The notes: generated by a model not told the origin, from the letters alone. A DNA stretch of 64,000 bases from an uncultured Myxococcales bacterium (GCA_903955385.1 CAJBNH010000173.1:18393-82392), one strand, 5' to 3'. Shown: positions 42,493 through 51,509, counted from the first letter of the stretch. A program made the numbers and translations.

Positions 42493-43980
42493 CTAGCGGG
42501 TGCGCAGGCCAGCTTGGCGCGCGGCGCGGGCCCAGGTGGACTCGTCGGCGGCGGGTTGGGTCAGCACGGTTTGGCGACGCTGCCGGTCGTGAAGCAGGAC
42601 GGCAAGCGCCTCGGCGAACTCGTCCTCCTCCGGTTCGCTGTGCAGCGGCGGCAACGTGCCCACGATGCCCGTGTCGTAGCGCCCGGCGATGAAGCGCTCG
42701 CTGCCGACGACCTGCAGCAAGTGCTCAATGTTGTGCTGGATGCCGCCGATCTCGAACGTGTTCAATGCCGCGCGGATCCGTCCGATGCAGGCCGGGCGGT
42801 CTGGGGCCCAAGCGCTCAGCTTCGCGATCATCGCGTCGTAGTGGTTCGAGACCACGTCGCCCTCGACCACGCCGTCGTCTACCCGCAACCCGGGACCGAT
42901 GGGCGGACGATACACGCGCAAGGGGCCGGGAGAAGGCAGGAAACCGCGAGACGGATCTTCGGCGTACACCCGGCACTCGATGGCGTGGCCGCGCTGCGAC
43001 AGCGTCGCCTGCGAGACCGACATCGGTTGGCCCATCGCGATGCGCAGCTGCTCGACCACCAGATCCACGCCCGTGACGAGCTCGGTGACCGGGTGCTCGA
43101 CCTGCAGGCGGGTGTTCATCTCCATGAAGTAGAAGCGCTCGTCGGGGTCGACCAGAAATTCGATTGTCCCCGCGCCCACATACTGCACGGCACGCGCCGC
43201 CTGAACGGCGACCTCTCCCATGGCCAGTCGGGTCTGGTTCGACAGCCCGGGTGCGGGAGATTCCTCAATGATCTTCTGGTTTCGACGCTGAACCGAGCAC
43301 TCGCGATCAAACAGATGCACGGTGTTGCCGTGGCCGTCGGCCAGCACCTGGATCTCGATGTGGCGCGGTCGGATGATGGCCTTTTCGATGTACACGGTCG
43401 GGTCGCTGAACCACGCCGCTGCCTCGCGCCGGGCGCCGTCGAAGGCCGCCTCCAGCTCGTGCTCGGCCTGCACCAGTCGGATGCCGCGCCCTCCGCCGCC
43501 CGCCGCCGCTTTCAGCATGACGGGGTAGCCGATCTCCAGACACACGCGCTGGGCCTCGGCGAAATCCCGCAGCGGGCCCTCAGAGCCCGGCACGACCGGC
43601 ACGCCCGCGGCCTTCATGGTGTCACGGGCCAGCGTCTTGATGCCCATCTGCCGCATCGCGTAGCTGCCGGGCCCTACGAAGGTGACTCCAGCGGCGTCGC
43701 ACTGCTCTCGGAAAGACGCGTTTTCGCTAAGGAAGCCGTAACCCGGGTGGATCAGCGTCGCCCCGGTGTCCTTGGCCGCCTGCAGGATGCGCGGGCCGGA
43801 CAGGTAGGACTCGGCAGATGCGGCGGGACCCACACGCACGGCTTCGTCGGCGAGCCACACGTGGCGGGACTGGGCGTCCGCGTCCGAGTAGACGGCGACC
43901 GACGGCAGCCCCAGCTCCTTGCAGGCCCGGATGACGCGACAGGCGATTTCGCCACGGTTTGCGATCAGCACCTTGTGCAA
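42493..43980 (-). CDS. accC: Biotin carboxylase subunit of acyl-CoA carboxylase
   Basis: A 495-residue ATP-grasp enzyme that carboxylates biotin using bicarbonate and ATP. The N-terminus VLIANRGEIACRVIRACKELG, Gly-rich loop KAAAGGGGRGIRLV, EKAIIRPRHIEIQVLAD, RRNQKIIEESPAP and MEMNTRLQVEHPVTE are all present. The start is a TTG at 43980, chosen because AAGGAG lies 7 bases upstream and the N-terminus then aligns with the family; longer frames add 72 unrelated residues. The C-terminal 50 residues go beyond the usual AccC length. Confidence 0.95.
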   Translation of the reverse strand: MHKVLIANRGEIACRVIRACKELGLPSVAVYSDADAQSRHVWLADEAVRVGPAASAESYLSGPRILQAAKDTGATLIHPGYGFLSENASFREQCDAAGVTFVGPGSYAMRQMGIKTLARDTMKAAGVPVVPGSEGPLRDFAEAQRVCLEIGYPVMLKAAAGGGGRGIRLVQAEHELEAAFDGARREAAAWFSDPTVYIEKAIIRPRHIEIQVLADGHGNTVHLFDRECSVQRRNQKIIEESPAPGLSNQTRLAMGEVAVQAARAVQYVGAGTIEFLVDPDERFYFMEMNTRLQVEHPVTELVTGVDLVVEQLRIAMGQPMSVSQATLSQRGHAIECRVYAEDPSRGFLPSPGPLRVYRPPIGPGLRVDDGVVEGDVVSNHYDAMIAKLSAWAPDRPACIGRIRAALNTFEIGGIQHNIEHLLQVVGSERFIAGRYDTGIVGTLPPLHSEPEEDEFAEALAVLLHDRQRRQTVLTQPAADESTWARAARQAGLRTR

Positions 43981-44022
43981 CGGGGGGCTCCTTGGCGCAG
44001 TGTTGGGGGGGAAGCGGGCGGT

Positions 44023-44052
44023 ATCCTGCCGATGCGCAAGGTTCGCTGTCAA
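44023..44052 (-). promoter_or_regulatory. Promoter of the accC-accB-prmA-rsmE operon
   Basis: On the minus strand TTGACA (44052-44047), an 18-base spacer and CAGGAT (44028-44023). It lies 43 bases from the TTG start. The perfect -35 supports it. Confidence 0.55.
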
Positions 44053-44092
44053 CGAGTGCGCGTCACCGGGACCCAGAACCGCTCTCCGGTGC

Positions 44093-44121
44093 TTGAATTG
44101 CCAAGGGAGTCGACCTACCTT
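44093..44121 (+). promoter_or_regulatory. Candidate ftsY promoter
   Basis: TTGAAT (44093-44098), 17 bases and TACCTT (44116-44121), 62 bases upstream of the ftsY ATG. The hexamers are imperfect but spacing is ideal, and the region is divergent with the accC promoter. Confidence 0.4.
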
Positions 44122-44182
44122 GCTGGCCCTCCGAACGCCCGGGTCGCCCGAACACGCCCCGCCCAACAAGGCCTGCGACGAC

Positions 44183-45529
44183 ATGCTCGATTCCATGCAA
44201 CTCTTTGTCTCTTTGCCGCTTCTTCCCGCTCAGGCGGCGACCGACGGCGCTGTCGACTCGACCGGCTTGGCGATCGGCCTTGCCGTTCTGGTCGCTGCGG
44301 CCATCGCTGCCTACGCGATGCTGAAGTCGAAGTCTGGCCGTGTTGCCCCGACGGACGACACGCAGAAGGCGGCGCCCGCGGCGGTCGTGGACGTCCCGAG
44401 CGACGAAGCGCGTCAAGCGGCCAAGGCCCTGCGGCGTGCGGCCCGCGGCGGCGTGAAGGTGGGTGCCGACGGCGAGCTGAAGCGGCTGGATTCGTTCGAC
44501 CTGGACCAGCAGACCCGTCGCGAGCTCGAGGATTCGGCGTCCCGTCGTTCGCAAGTCCGCGCCCCGCAAGCGGATGACGGGGAGCAGCGTGCCTATCTGG
44601 AGGCCGGGCTGTCCAAGACGCGGTCCGAGGGCTTTGTCGCGAGGCTAGGCAAGCTCTTTCAGGGCAAGCAGATCGACGCAGCCCTGCTGACCGAGATCGA
44701 AGAGGTGCTGTATCGCGCGGACCTTGGCGTGAAGACCGCCGACCGGCTGCTGGACGCGCTGAAGGTGGCGTCGTCGCGCAAGGAGCTGGAGGACACCGAA
44801 CACGTCTGGAAGACCCTGCGCCAGAAGTCGCTCGAGATTTTGCGGTCCGTCGGCGAGCGGCCGCTGCAGGTCGAAAACGACTCCGGACCTGCCGTGCTGA
44901 TGGTGGTGGGCGTCAACGGCTCGGGAAAAACGACGACGATCGGCAAGCTTGCCCATCGCTATGCCGCTGAGGGCCGCAAGGTCATTGTGGCCGCCGCTGA
45001 CACCTTTCGCGCGGCTGCGGTCGACCAACTGGAAGTTTGGTGCCAGCGCGCCGGCGTCGAGCTGTTCCGCGGCAAGGAGAACGCCGACCCCGCCAGCGTG
45101 GTTTTTGCCGCCATCGAGAAGGCCAAGGCGGATGGGGCCGATCTGGTGATCATCGACACAGCGGGGCGCTTGCACACGAACTCGAACCTGATGGAAGAGT
45201 TGCGCAAGGTTGGCCGGGTCGCCGCCAAGGCGCAGGCGGGAGCCCCCCACGAGGTGCTGCTGGTGCTGGACGCCACCATGGGGCAGAACGCGGTGAAGCA
45301 AGCCGAGCTGTTCCGCGAGGCCATCGACGTCACAGGGATCGCGTTGACCAAGCTCGACGGTACGGCCAAGGGTGGCGTGGTTCTGGCGATCGCCGAAGCC
45401 CTGAAGCTGCCCGTCAAGCTGGTGGGGGTTGGCGAGCGGATGCAGGATCTGCGCGATTTTGATGCGGATCTCTTCGTCGAGACGCTGTTCGACGGCAAGG
45501 ACGGCCACGCCGCGGGTCCCGTCTCTTGA
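44183..45529 (+). CDS. ftsY: Signal recognition particle receptor FtsY
   Basis: A 448-residue SRP receptor GTPase that delivers ribosomes to the membrane. Residues about 30-52 form a membrane anchor (LAIGLAVLVAAAIAAYAML), followed by an acidic/basic A domain. The NG domain starts near 155. GTPase motifs are GVNGSGKTTTIGKLA (P-loop), DTFRAAAVDQLEVW, DTAGRLHTNSNLM, and TKLDGTAKGGVVLAI. ATG 44183 is preferred; an ATG 12 bases later is possible. The downstream gene starts 32 bases after the stop. Confidence 0.95.
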   Translation: MLDSMQLFVSLPLLPAQAATDGAVDSTGLAIGLAVLVAAAIAAYAMLKSKSGRVAPTDDTQKAAPAAVVDVPSDEARQAAKALRRAARGGVKVGADGELKRLDSFDLDQQTRRELEDSASRRSQVRAPQADDGEQRAYLEAGLSKTRSEGFVARLGKLFQGKQIDAALLTEIEEVLYRADLGVKTADRLLDALKVASSRKELEDTEHVWKTLRQKSLEILRSVGERPLQVENDSGPAVLMVVGVNGSGKTTTIGKLAHRYAAEGRKVIVAAADTFRAAAVDQLEVWCQRAGVELFRGKENADPASVVFAAIEKAKADGADLVIIDTAGRLHTNSNLMEELRKVGRVAAKAQAGAPHEVLLVLDATMGQNAVKQAELFREAIDVTGIALTKLDGTAKGGVVLAIAEALKLPVKLVGVGERMQDLRDFDADLFVETLFDGKDGHAAGPVS

Positions 45530-45561
45530 CCGGCCGCTGCGTGAATCCGAAGCTCCGGGCC

Positions 45562-47439
45562 ATGCACACGTCAAACCTTGCAGCAAAGGCCCTTCTCGCG
45601 ACGACCACCTTGCTGGCCGCTTGCCTGCCGTCGGCTGCTTTCGCCGCGCCGGTCGAGTCGTGCAAGACGTGGATCGTCTTTCAGAATCCGTCCAAGTCGC
45701 CGGTTCGGCTGGAGCCCACTGGCGAGCCGGCCCGGGTGCTTGGACCCGGTCAGACCGCGCGCATTTGCCCGTCGGCGCCGGGCGATAAGCTGACGTATCG
45801 CGTCGTTGCGGACGCTGGCTGGGTCTACGAGGGAACCGTCGACCTGACCGGGCTGCAGTCGCGCGAGGTGCCGGTTTTGGTCCCCTGCGCCGGTGTGCGT
45901 GTGCGCAATCGCACGGGTGAGCCGCAAATTCTGGAGATCGACGGGCGACCGATGGGCCAGCTGGACGACGGCGCCCAGCGGACCGTGACGCAGCTGGAGC
46001 CCGGCACCCTGACGGTCGTCGCCCACGGCACTCGCAGTGCGTCCTTGACCGCGCTGCGCTTCAACGTGGCCGCAGGAGCGGTGGCCGAGGCCGATCTGCC
46101 GCCCCCCGCCTCGCGCATGGCGGTGGCCAACCCCTTGTCAGAGCTGGCAACCCTGCATGTTGACGGTCATGCCTACGGTCGCATGGGCCCGGCGCCCGCG
46201 ACGGTGGACGTGGTGGGTCTGGCGCCCGGGATGCACCAAGTTCGTCTGGTCGGGTTGACGTCTGGCGACGTGCGTGAGTTCGAGGCCAAGGCCACCCTGA
46301 CGACGGAACCGCCCGGGCTGTCCCCCGACATCCGCATCCGTGTCCAAAACCAGACGGGCGAAGTGCTGGAACTCGTTGCAGCGATGCGGGATCTGGGCTC
46401 GCCGATCGCGCTGGGTGCCAAGGCGGAGTGGGTTGTACCGCGATCGGCGTTTGGCATCTCGGCAACGGGCGTCGATTCGGGGCTGACGTATCGGCTGGAG
46501 GTGCAGCCCGACGGCCCCGCGCAGCTCGACTGGCGCATCGAGCGCCCGCGCGCGAGCGTGAAGCTGATGAACGTGACGGGCGAGCCATTGTCCGTGCAGG
46601 TGGGGCCGTGGGGCAAGGTAGAGGTTCCGGCGAGCGCCCAGCGGGTTGTCGGCGTGCCTGCGGGGCGTCTTGCGCTGACGGCTGAGGCCAAGACCAGCGG
46701 GCGCAAGCACGAGACGGGACTGTTTCTGGAGGCGGCGGCGCAAGCGGCATGGTCGATTCGCGCCGAAGAGACGACGGTGACGCTGGTCAACGGCCACGAC
46801 GAGCCGGCGACTGTTGCCGTGGACGGTGCTGTGCGCGGCACCATTCCTGCTCGCGGAGAGTTGCGGACAGCCGTGAGCCCCGGCAAGCACAAGATCACCT
46901 TCGTGACCCAGTGGACCGGGACCCGATTGGCGGCCGAGCTGCAGGTGGCCGACGGCGCGCGCGCGCTGGTCGGTTTCGAGCCCCCGTCCGGTGCCTTGCA
47001 TCTGGACCAGCGCACGGGCGAACACACCCTGGTCGTGCTGGTGCGGGGCGTGCAGGTGGCCGAGGTCGCGCCGGGGAGTCACGCGGTGCTGCCGGTCGTT
47101 CCTGGCCGCGCGACCGTCGAGGTGCGCGACCCGAAGACCGGACGATCCGCGTTCTACTCCGATCCGATCACGCCCGCAGAGCAGGTGCTCCTTCCCAAGC
47201 CCCCGCTCGTCCAGGCGGATCTGGAGATCGCGCTGGCTGGCGAGGTGTCGGTGACCGTGGCGGTCGACGGCGGAGAGGTCCAGCCCTTGAAGTCCGGCGA
47301 GACGCTGAAGCTGTCTGGCGTGTCGGTGGGCGAGCACCTGATCGACGTGATGGTCGGCGGCAAGTCCCTGCGGCGGCGGGTGGAAGTGCGTCCCGATCGC
47401 CCCGTGACGCGCGTGGTGTTGCGGCCTACTCGCCCGTAA
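45562..47439 (+). CDS. Exported protein of tandem PEGA-like repeats
   Basis: A 625-residue protein of unknown function. A signal peptide occupies 1-28 (ATTTLLAACLPSAAFA-A). The rest consists of about seven loosely similar units of 80-90 residues, each opening with a strand like VxVxNxTGE, then a short DG or G-x-x-G turn, a PG-containing turn (LEPGTLTV, VPAGRLAL, VSPGKHKI, VVPGRATV), and a closing strand. This is the beta-sandwich pattern of PEGA domains. I start at 45562 so that the signal peptide is N-terminal. The stop codon lies inside the end of the convergent enoyl-CoA hydratase gene, a 14-base overlap. Confidence 0.8.
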   Translation: MHTSNLAAKALLATTTLLAACLPSAAFAAPVESCKTWIVFQNPSKSPVRLEPTGEPARVLGPGQTARICPSAPGDKLTYRVVADAGWVYEGTVDLTGLQSREVPVLVPCAGVRVRNRTGEPQILEIDGRPMGQLDDGAQRTVTQLEPGTLTVVAHGTRSASLTALRFNVAAGAVAEADLPPPASRMAVANPLSELATLHVDGHAYGRMGPAPATVDVVGLAPGMHQVRLVGLTSGDVREFEAKATLTTEPPGLSPDIRIRVQNQTGEVLELVAAMRDLGSPIALGAKAEWVVPRSAFGISATGVDSGLTYRLEVQPDGPAQLDWRIERPRASVKLMNVTGEPLSVQVGPWGKVEVPASAQRVVGVPAGRLALTAEAKTSGRKHETGLFLEAAAQAAWSIRAEETTVTLVNGHDEPATVAVDGAVRGTIPARGELRTAVSPGKHKITFVTQWTGTRLAAELQVADGARALVGFEPPSGALHLDQRTGEHTLVVLVRGVQVAEVAPGSHAVLPVVPGRATVEVRDPKTGRSAFYSDPITPAEQVLLPKPPLVQADLEIALAGEVSVTVAVDGGEVQPLKSGETLKLSGVSVGEHLIDVMVGGKSLRRRVEVRPDRPVTRVVLRPTRP

Positions 47440-48208
47440 ACTTCGCGGGACGCTTTTCCAGAAAAGCCGTCATCCCTTCGCGCTGGTCCGACGACCGGAA
47501 GCACTGAGCAAAGGCCGCGGCCTCGAGCTCCAGCGCCTCGTTCAGCGGCAGGTCTTCGCCCCGCACGATCGCACCCTTGGCCTGTGCTACTGCCACCGGA
47601 CCGCGCTGACCCATGCGGTCGGCCAACGCGACGGCGGCATCGAGCAGCGTCTCAGGCGCATGGAGCTCGTGTGCGACCCCCAAACGCAGCGCCTCTTCGG
47701 CAGGAAACACGTCGCCGGAAAGCACCCAGCGGCGAGCGGCGTTGCGTCCGATCAGTCGCGCCAGCCTTTGCGTGCCGCCAAATCCGGGGATGACGCCCAG
47801 GGTCACCTCAGGCAGGCCGAACTTGGCGCGGGTCGATGCGAGGATGACGTCGCAGGCGAGCGCGAGCTCCGTGCCGCCACCCAGCGCGTAGCCGTTGACC
47901 GCTGCGATGACGGGCTTGGGCATCTGCTCGATTTTGCTGAGGATCGCCTGCCCAGCCAAAGCAAAGGCCAAGGCCTGTTCCGGCGTCAGCTGTGCCATCT
48001 CGCCGATGTCGGCGCCCGCGACGAAGGACTTGTCGCCGGACCCTGTCAGCACGACGGCGCGTACCGAACGGTCGGCCGCGACCTCGTCCAGCCGCTGCGC
48101 CAACACGGTAAGCACTTGCCGATCGAGGGCGTTGAGCGCCTTGGGTCGATGGATCGTCAGCAGGGCCACGGCCCCGCGACGTTCGAGGAGCACGAGGTCG
48201 CCGTCCAT
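47426..48208 (-). CDS. Enoyl-CoA hydratase/isomerase family protein
   Basis: A 260-residue crotonase-family enzyme, likely hydrating trans-2-enoyl-CoA in fatty acid breakdown. Motifs are RPKALNALD, SFVAGADIGEM (oxyanion hole), NGYALGGGTELALACD and LPEVTLGVIPGFGGTQRLARLIG, which includes the catalytic Glu. The ATG at 48208 has AAGGAAAGG upstream; longer frames produce an Arg-rich leader from the preceding gene. It is 14 bases downstream of the PxxKW gene, suggesting an operon. Confidence 0.92.
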   Translation of the reverse strand: MDGDLVLLERRGAVALLTIHRPKALNALDRQVLTVLAQRLDEVAADRSVRAVVLTGSGDKSFVAGADIGEMAQLTPEQALAFALAGQAILSKIEQMPKPVIAAVNGYALGGGTELALACDVILASTRAKFGLPEVTLGVIPGFGGTQRLARLIGRNAARRWVLSGDVFPAEEALRLGVAHELHAPETLLDAAVALADRMGQRGPVAVAQAKGAIVRGEDLPLNEALELEAAAFAQCFRSSDQREGMTAFLEKRPAKFTGE

Positions 48209-48222
48209 GACCCTTTCCTTGA

Positions 48223-48489
48223 CTAGTTGCCGCCGCGCTTCGAGGCCTTCAGCGGGTTCAGCATCTTCGAGGACTTCACCTTCTCGATCTTGGCGTGGGT
48301 CGCGAAGTTGCACATGCCGGCGGCCCACTTGCCCGTGGGGCTGGCGTACGCGTGGCAGTAGCCGACTTCGCCGAGCAGGCGCACGTGCGCGCAGCCGACG
48401 CACTGGTCGACGATGGGCGTGAAGCCGTTGCTCTGGATACGGGCGGCGACGGCGGCTTCGGCGGCCGGGGCGTTGATCGGGTCAGCCAT
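48223..48489 (-). CDS. PxxKW-family cysteine-rich protein
   Basis: An 88-residue protein matching a small family of cysteine-rich proteins known mainly from deltaproteobacterial lineages. The pattern CVGCAHV, YCHAYASPTGKW, GMCNFATHAK and NPLKASKRG fits closely, with the name-giving P-x-x-K-W at PTGKW. The four cysteines could bind metal. Family function is unknown. The ATG at 48489 has GAGGAACGAG upstream. The linkage to an enoyl-CoA hydratase is the only functional clue. Confidence 0.85.
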   Translation of the reverse strand: MADPINAPAAEAAVAARIQSNGFTPIVDQCVGCAHVRLLGEVGYCHAYASPTGKWAAGMCNFATHAKIEKVKSSKMLNPLKASKRGGN

Positions 48490-48691
48490 GTCTCGTTCCT
48501 CGGAGTTCGCAGTGAAGGTTCGTGCACGGGGTCGTCGGCCTGAATGGCACCTGACCCTGAAGCGCGCGGCAGGATAGGGGCAAGTCGCCCCGGTGTCAAC
48601 GCGCAAGCAGGCTCGGCGTCATCTGGAAGGTACCATCAGGACTGCGGAAAACTCAGCAGCCGACCGGACATGCGACAGACGATGGCGGCGG

Positions 48692-49720
48692 CTAGGCCTT
48701 CTCGGCCCGCAGACCATCGACCGTGTCGGCCAGCACGCCAAGCGCGCGGGCGAGCTCGCCGTGAATGGCCTGGATTTCGTCCTTGCCCCAATCGGCGGTG
48801 TCCTTGCGGATGAAGCTGGTCTTGTCGACGCGGTTGTCGAAGCGGGCGACCGGGATGTACCACTTGCGCAGCACGTACTTCTTCTGGCCGTTCTCTTCGA
48901 CCTGAAGGATCCGCTCGACCTTGACGGTGTTCGGCTTGTCGGACTGCGACATCAGCCATTCCATGTCGTCGCAGCCGTAGTCGGCCAGCATCACTTCCCA
49001 CGGTGCCGAGTGGTGCAGGATCGATCCCTGACCGTCGGGGCGACCGCGGGCGATGTTCTTGCGGCGCGATTCCTCAGGGCTGACCCAGATGTAAAGGATC
49101 ACGGCGCGGTCGAGGATCTCCGGACGCAGCTGGTGGAACTGGTTGAGGTAGCCGCGGGGCGGGGTCAGCGGGAACGCCGCGCCGTTCGGGCCACCACGGG
49201 CGGCTTCCATGAACAGGGTCTTGCCGGCGCGGTCCTGGCTGACGTTGCGGTTCTTCGCCGCGAGTTCCTCTGCGCACTCCGCTTCCATCGCTGCGGCGAT
49301 CTCGCAGCGGACGCGGTACGGGACGTTGCCAAGGGCGGGGGCGACGCCGGCACGGACGCGGGCGGCGTCCAGTCGGTCGAACAGCAGCTGCGCGGCAGAG
49401 GCCGGATGGGCCGTGCGGCCGGCGACCAGATCGGCGTAGTCCTCGTTCAGCATCTCGGTCAGCGTCAGCCAGTCGAACGGCTCGCGGAACGGGCGGCTGG
49501 AGCCGTGGTAGAACACGTAGTCTTGTCCGCGCTGCTTCAGCTCGTCGTCGATGCGATGCATGAAGTGCACGTACGGATAGTCATCGAGCTGCAGCGTGGG
49601 CCCGATGTGGAACTCCTCGCGGCATTGGGTGGGCGTCAAGTACTCGAGGTAGCGGCGCACTTCGGACTTGCCGGAAGCGGGCAGCGAGAAGAGGAGCACG
49701 GTATCGAGCAGGGTCGTCAT
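48692..49720 (-). CDS. P-loop NTPase/kinase-like protein of unknown function
   Basis: A 342-residue protein I cannot name. The N-terminus FSLPASGKSEVRRYL is a P-loop in which the first Gly is Ser. Two Asp-rich stretches (LQLDDYPYVHFMHR, NEDYADLVAG) and RRKNIARGRPDGQGS could form the acceptor and lid regions of a nucleoside- or sugar-kinase-like fold. The distal part has VRKWYIPVARFDNRVD-like strands. A perfect GGAGGAATCGAC ribosome site precedes the ATG. It stands alone between the PxxKW gene and a Cys-rich lipoprotein gene. Confidence 0.8.
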   Translation of the reverse strand: MTTLLDTVLLFSLPASGKSEVRRYLEYLTPTQCREEFHIGPTLQLDDYPYVHFMHRIDDELKQRGQDYVFYHGSSRPFREPFDWLTLTEMLNEDYADLVAGRTAHPASAAQLLFDRLDAARVRAGVAPALGNVPYRVRCEIAAAMEAECAEELAAKNRNVSQDRAGKTLFMEAARGGPNGAAFPLTPPRGYLNQFHQLRPEILDRAVILYIWVSPEESRRKNIARGRPDGQGSILHHSAPWEVMLADYGCDDMEWLMSQSDKPNTVKVERILQVEENGQKKYVLRKWYIPVARFDNRVDKTSFIRKDTADWGKDEIQAIHGELARALGVLADTVDGLRAEKA

Positions 49721-49816
49721 GTCGATTCCTCCGGGGGGGATGTGCGCTTGCGCGGGCGAAGCGTCGTCCAGCCTCGCGCCCGAGTCAATGGCCCGCCGGG
49801 TGGCGGTCCGGCGGGT

Positions 49817-50692
49817 TCAGGTCGGCTTGCACAGACCGTTGACGCAGCTGGTGCCGTCGGGACAGATGTGCGTGAGGCAAGCCTTGAAGCCCAGACACTG
49901 GAACGCGATGGGCGGGGCACAGATCATGCCGATGTCCGAAGGGACACAGAACGTGGCGCCTTCGCTGGCGTAGGGGCAGTCCACTGCTGCGGTTTGGGGT
50001 GTGCAGCTGCCGGGTTGGACGCAGAAGCTCTCGCCCTCCTTGGTGGCGCAGCGCCGCGACCCGCACTCCCAGGCCTCGTCACAGTGGTCGCAGTAGCCCT
50101 TGTCGCCTCCCTGGCAGGTGGCGATCAGGCCATAGGGCTCCTCGAACTTGCGCAGGCATACCGACGAAGCGGCGCCCATGACCTTGCCGCAAGTGAATCC
50201 GGTCGGACACGTCACCCCGGCGAGGCCGCAGGTGGCCGCGCAGTAGCGCTCGTTGGTGTCGGGCGAGGTGATGCACAGGTTGCCGGTGGCGCACTCGGCT
50301 TGCGAGGCGCACGGGCTGCAGTGTTCGCCGCCGCCCGAGCACGCGCCGTAGTCAGGGCGACACGCAAATTCACCCAGCCCTGTGCCGTATTGCGCGCACG
50401 ATGAACCCGACGCGCACTGGGCGCTGGAGGAGCACCCCTTCGTGCAGTAGCCCTTGCCGTTCTTGTCCTGTCGGCATTCAGGGGTCGCGGGGCTGCAGTC
50501 CTTGGGGCTGAGGCACGGCGCGCAGTAGGGACCTGTTCCGGGGACGGCGTCTGCGGTGGTCGCGTCGGTGCCGATGGGCGGATTGTCGATGGTGGACTGC
50601 GCGTCGCTGGGGCCGGCGGCGGTCTCGTCGGAGCATCCGACGAACAGAAGCAGCGCGAGCGCGACGGGCAGGACGGGCAGGCGGTGGCGCAT
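49817..50692 (-). CDS. Cysteine-rich lipoprotein
   Basis: A 291-residue protein with lipoprotein signal LLLFVGC (Cys20), an Asp/Thr linker, then a dense disulfide-type region with many CxxC and CxxxxxC spacings (YCAPC, ECRQD, YCTKGC, HCSPC, YCAATC, TCPTGFTCG). It resembles the Cys-rich surface proteins of Myxococcota but lacks the CDDGNxCT repeat of the two giant proteins. It starts at the ATG at 50692, where the signal peptide begins. It is divergent from the GST gene. Confidence 0.85.
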   Translation of the reverse strand: MRHRLPVLPVALALLLFVGCSDETAAGPSDAQSTIDNPPIGTDATTADAVPGTGPYCAPCLSPKDCSPATPECRQDKNGKGYCTKGCSSSAQCASGSSCAQYGTGLGEFACRPDYGACSGGGEHCSPCASQAECATGNLCITSPDTNERYCAATCGLAGVTCPTGFTCGKVMGAASSVCLRKFEEPYGLIATCQGGDKGYCDHCDEAWECGSRRCATKEGESFCVQPGSCTPQTAAVDCPYASEGATFCVPSDIGMICAPPIAFQCLGFKACLTHICPDGTSCVNGLCKPT

Positions 50693-50817
50693 GGGTGGCA
50701 ATTTCCGAGCAGTGGGGCCAGCAGGGCGCCCGCGGTCGGCGACGTGCGACCGCGGGGGCAACCACCGGAGCGTAGTCGCGCCCGCGTCCGGCGGCAACCC
50801 GCCGTCGTTCCTGCGGC

Positions 50818-50846
50818 TTGTCCGCATCGGCTCGGGGCCGTATCAT
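50818..50846 (+). promoter_or_regulatory. Promoter of the GST gene
   Basis: TTGTCC (50818-50823), 17 bases and TATCAT (50841-50846), 24 bases upstream of the ATG. The -10 matches the consensus in five of six positions. Confidence 0.55.
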
Positions 50847-50870
50847 CCGCGGGTTCTTTTCGGCGGGACC

Positions 50871-51509
50871 ATGGCGACGCTCTACCACTACATGGACTGC
50901 CCCTACTGTTTCCGCGTTCGCGCCTATTTGGCCGAGCGCGGCATCCCGTACGCCAGCAACGCCGTCGAACGCGGCGCCCCGCCTCCAGAGCTGCCGAGCC
51001 TGAACCCCTTGGGTCGCCTGCCGATTTGGGTGACGGATGCGGGGCGACCGGTGTTTGGTTCCTCGACGATCCTCACTTTCCTGGACGCAACCGAGACGGC
51101 TTCGCCCGGTCTGTTGCCTCTGGACCCGCTCGCACGCGCTCGCTGCGCCATGGCGGAGCAGATGGTCGAAGAAGGGCTGCTGAACCCGCTGATGCACATC
51201 GACCGAGAAATGGTGGGCCGCGAGGGCCAAATGTGGAGCCTCGAGGTCTATCGCACCGAGACGCGCCGGGTGCGCCAGATGCTTCACGTCTTCGAGCAGT
51301 TGCTGGGTGGCCGGCAGTGGCTCGTCGGCGACGCGCTGACCCCGGCGGACCTGGCGCTGGCACAACCGCTGACGATTCTGGAGCGATTCGGTCTCGACTT
51401 GCAGGGCCTTCCGGGTCTTGCTGGTTTGGCTGAACGCCTGAACAAACGCACTTCGATTGTCTCTGCCCGCAAGAAGCCTGAGACCGAGTTGACCCGCGCC
51501 GAGGGCTGA
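50871..51509 (+). CDS. Glutathione S-transferase family protein (CPYC, Grx2-like N-domain)
   Basis: A 212-residue protein. The thioredoxin-like N-terminal domain begins LYHYMDCPYCFRVRAYLAERGIPY with a redox-type CPYC motif, as in GrxB/Grx2 and related GSTs, and has LNPLGRLPIWV (cis-Pro loop) and GSSTILTFLD. A helical C-terminal domain follows (VEEGLLNPLMHIDREM, LTPADLALAQPL with the GST N-capping Asp). It probably reduces or conjugates small thiols. It is followed 54 bases later by the PEGA protein. Confidence 0.88.
   Translation: MATLYHYMDCPYCFRVRAYLAERGIPYASNAVERGAPPPELPSLNPLGRLPIWVTDAGRPVFGSSTILTFLDATETASPGLLPLDPLARARCAMAEQMVEEGLLNPLMHIDREMVGREGQMWSLEVYRTETRRVRQMLHVFEQLLGGRQWLVGDALTPADLALAQPLTILERFGLDLQGLPGLAGLAERLNKRTSIVSARKKPETELTRAEG

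Noticed and set aside
41968..44577. An 869-codon plus-strand open frame opposite the accC and biotin carrier genes
   Set aside because: Both antisense genes are unmistakable, and this frame's product is Arg/His/Gln-rich without recognisable motifs.
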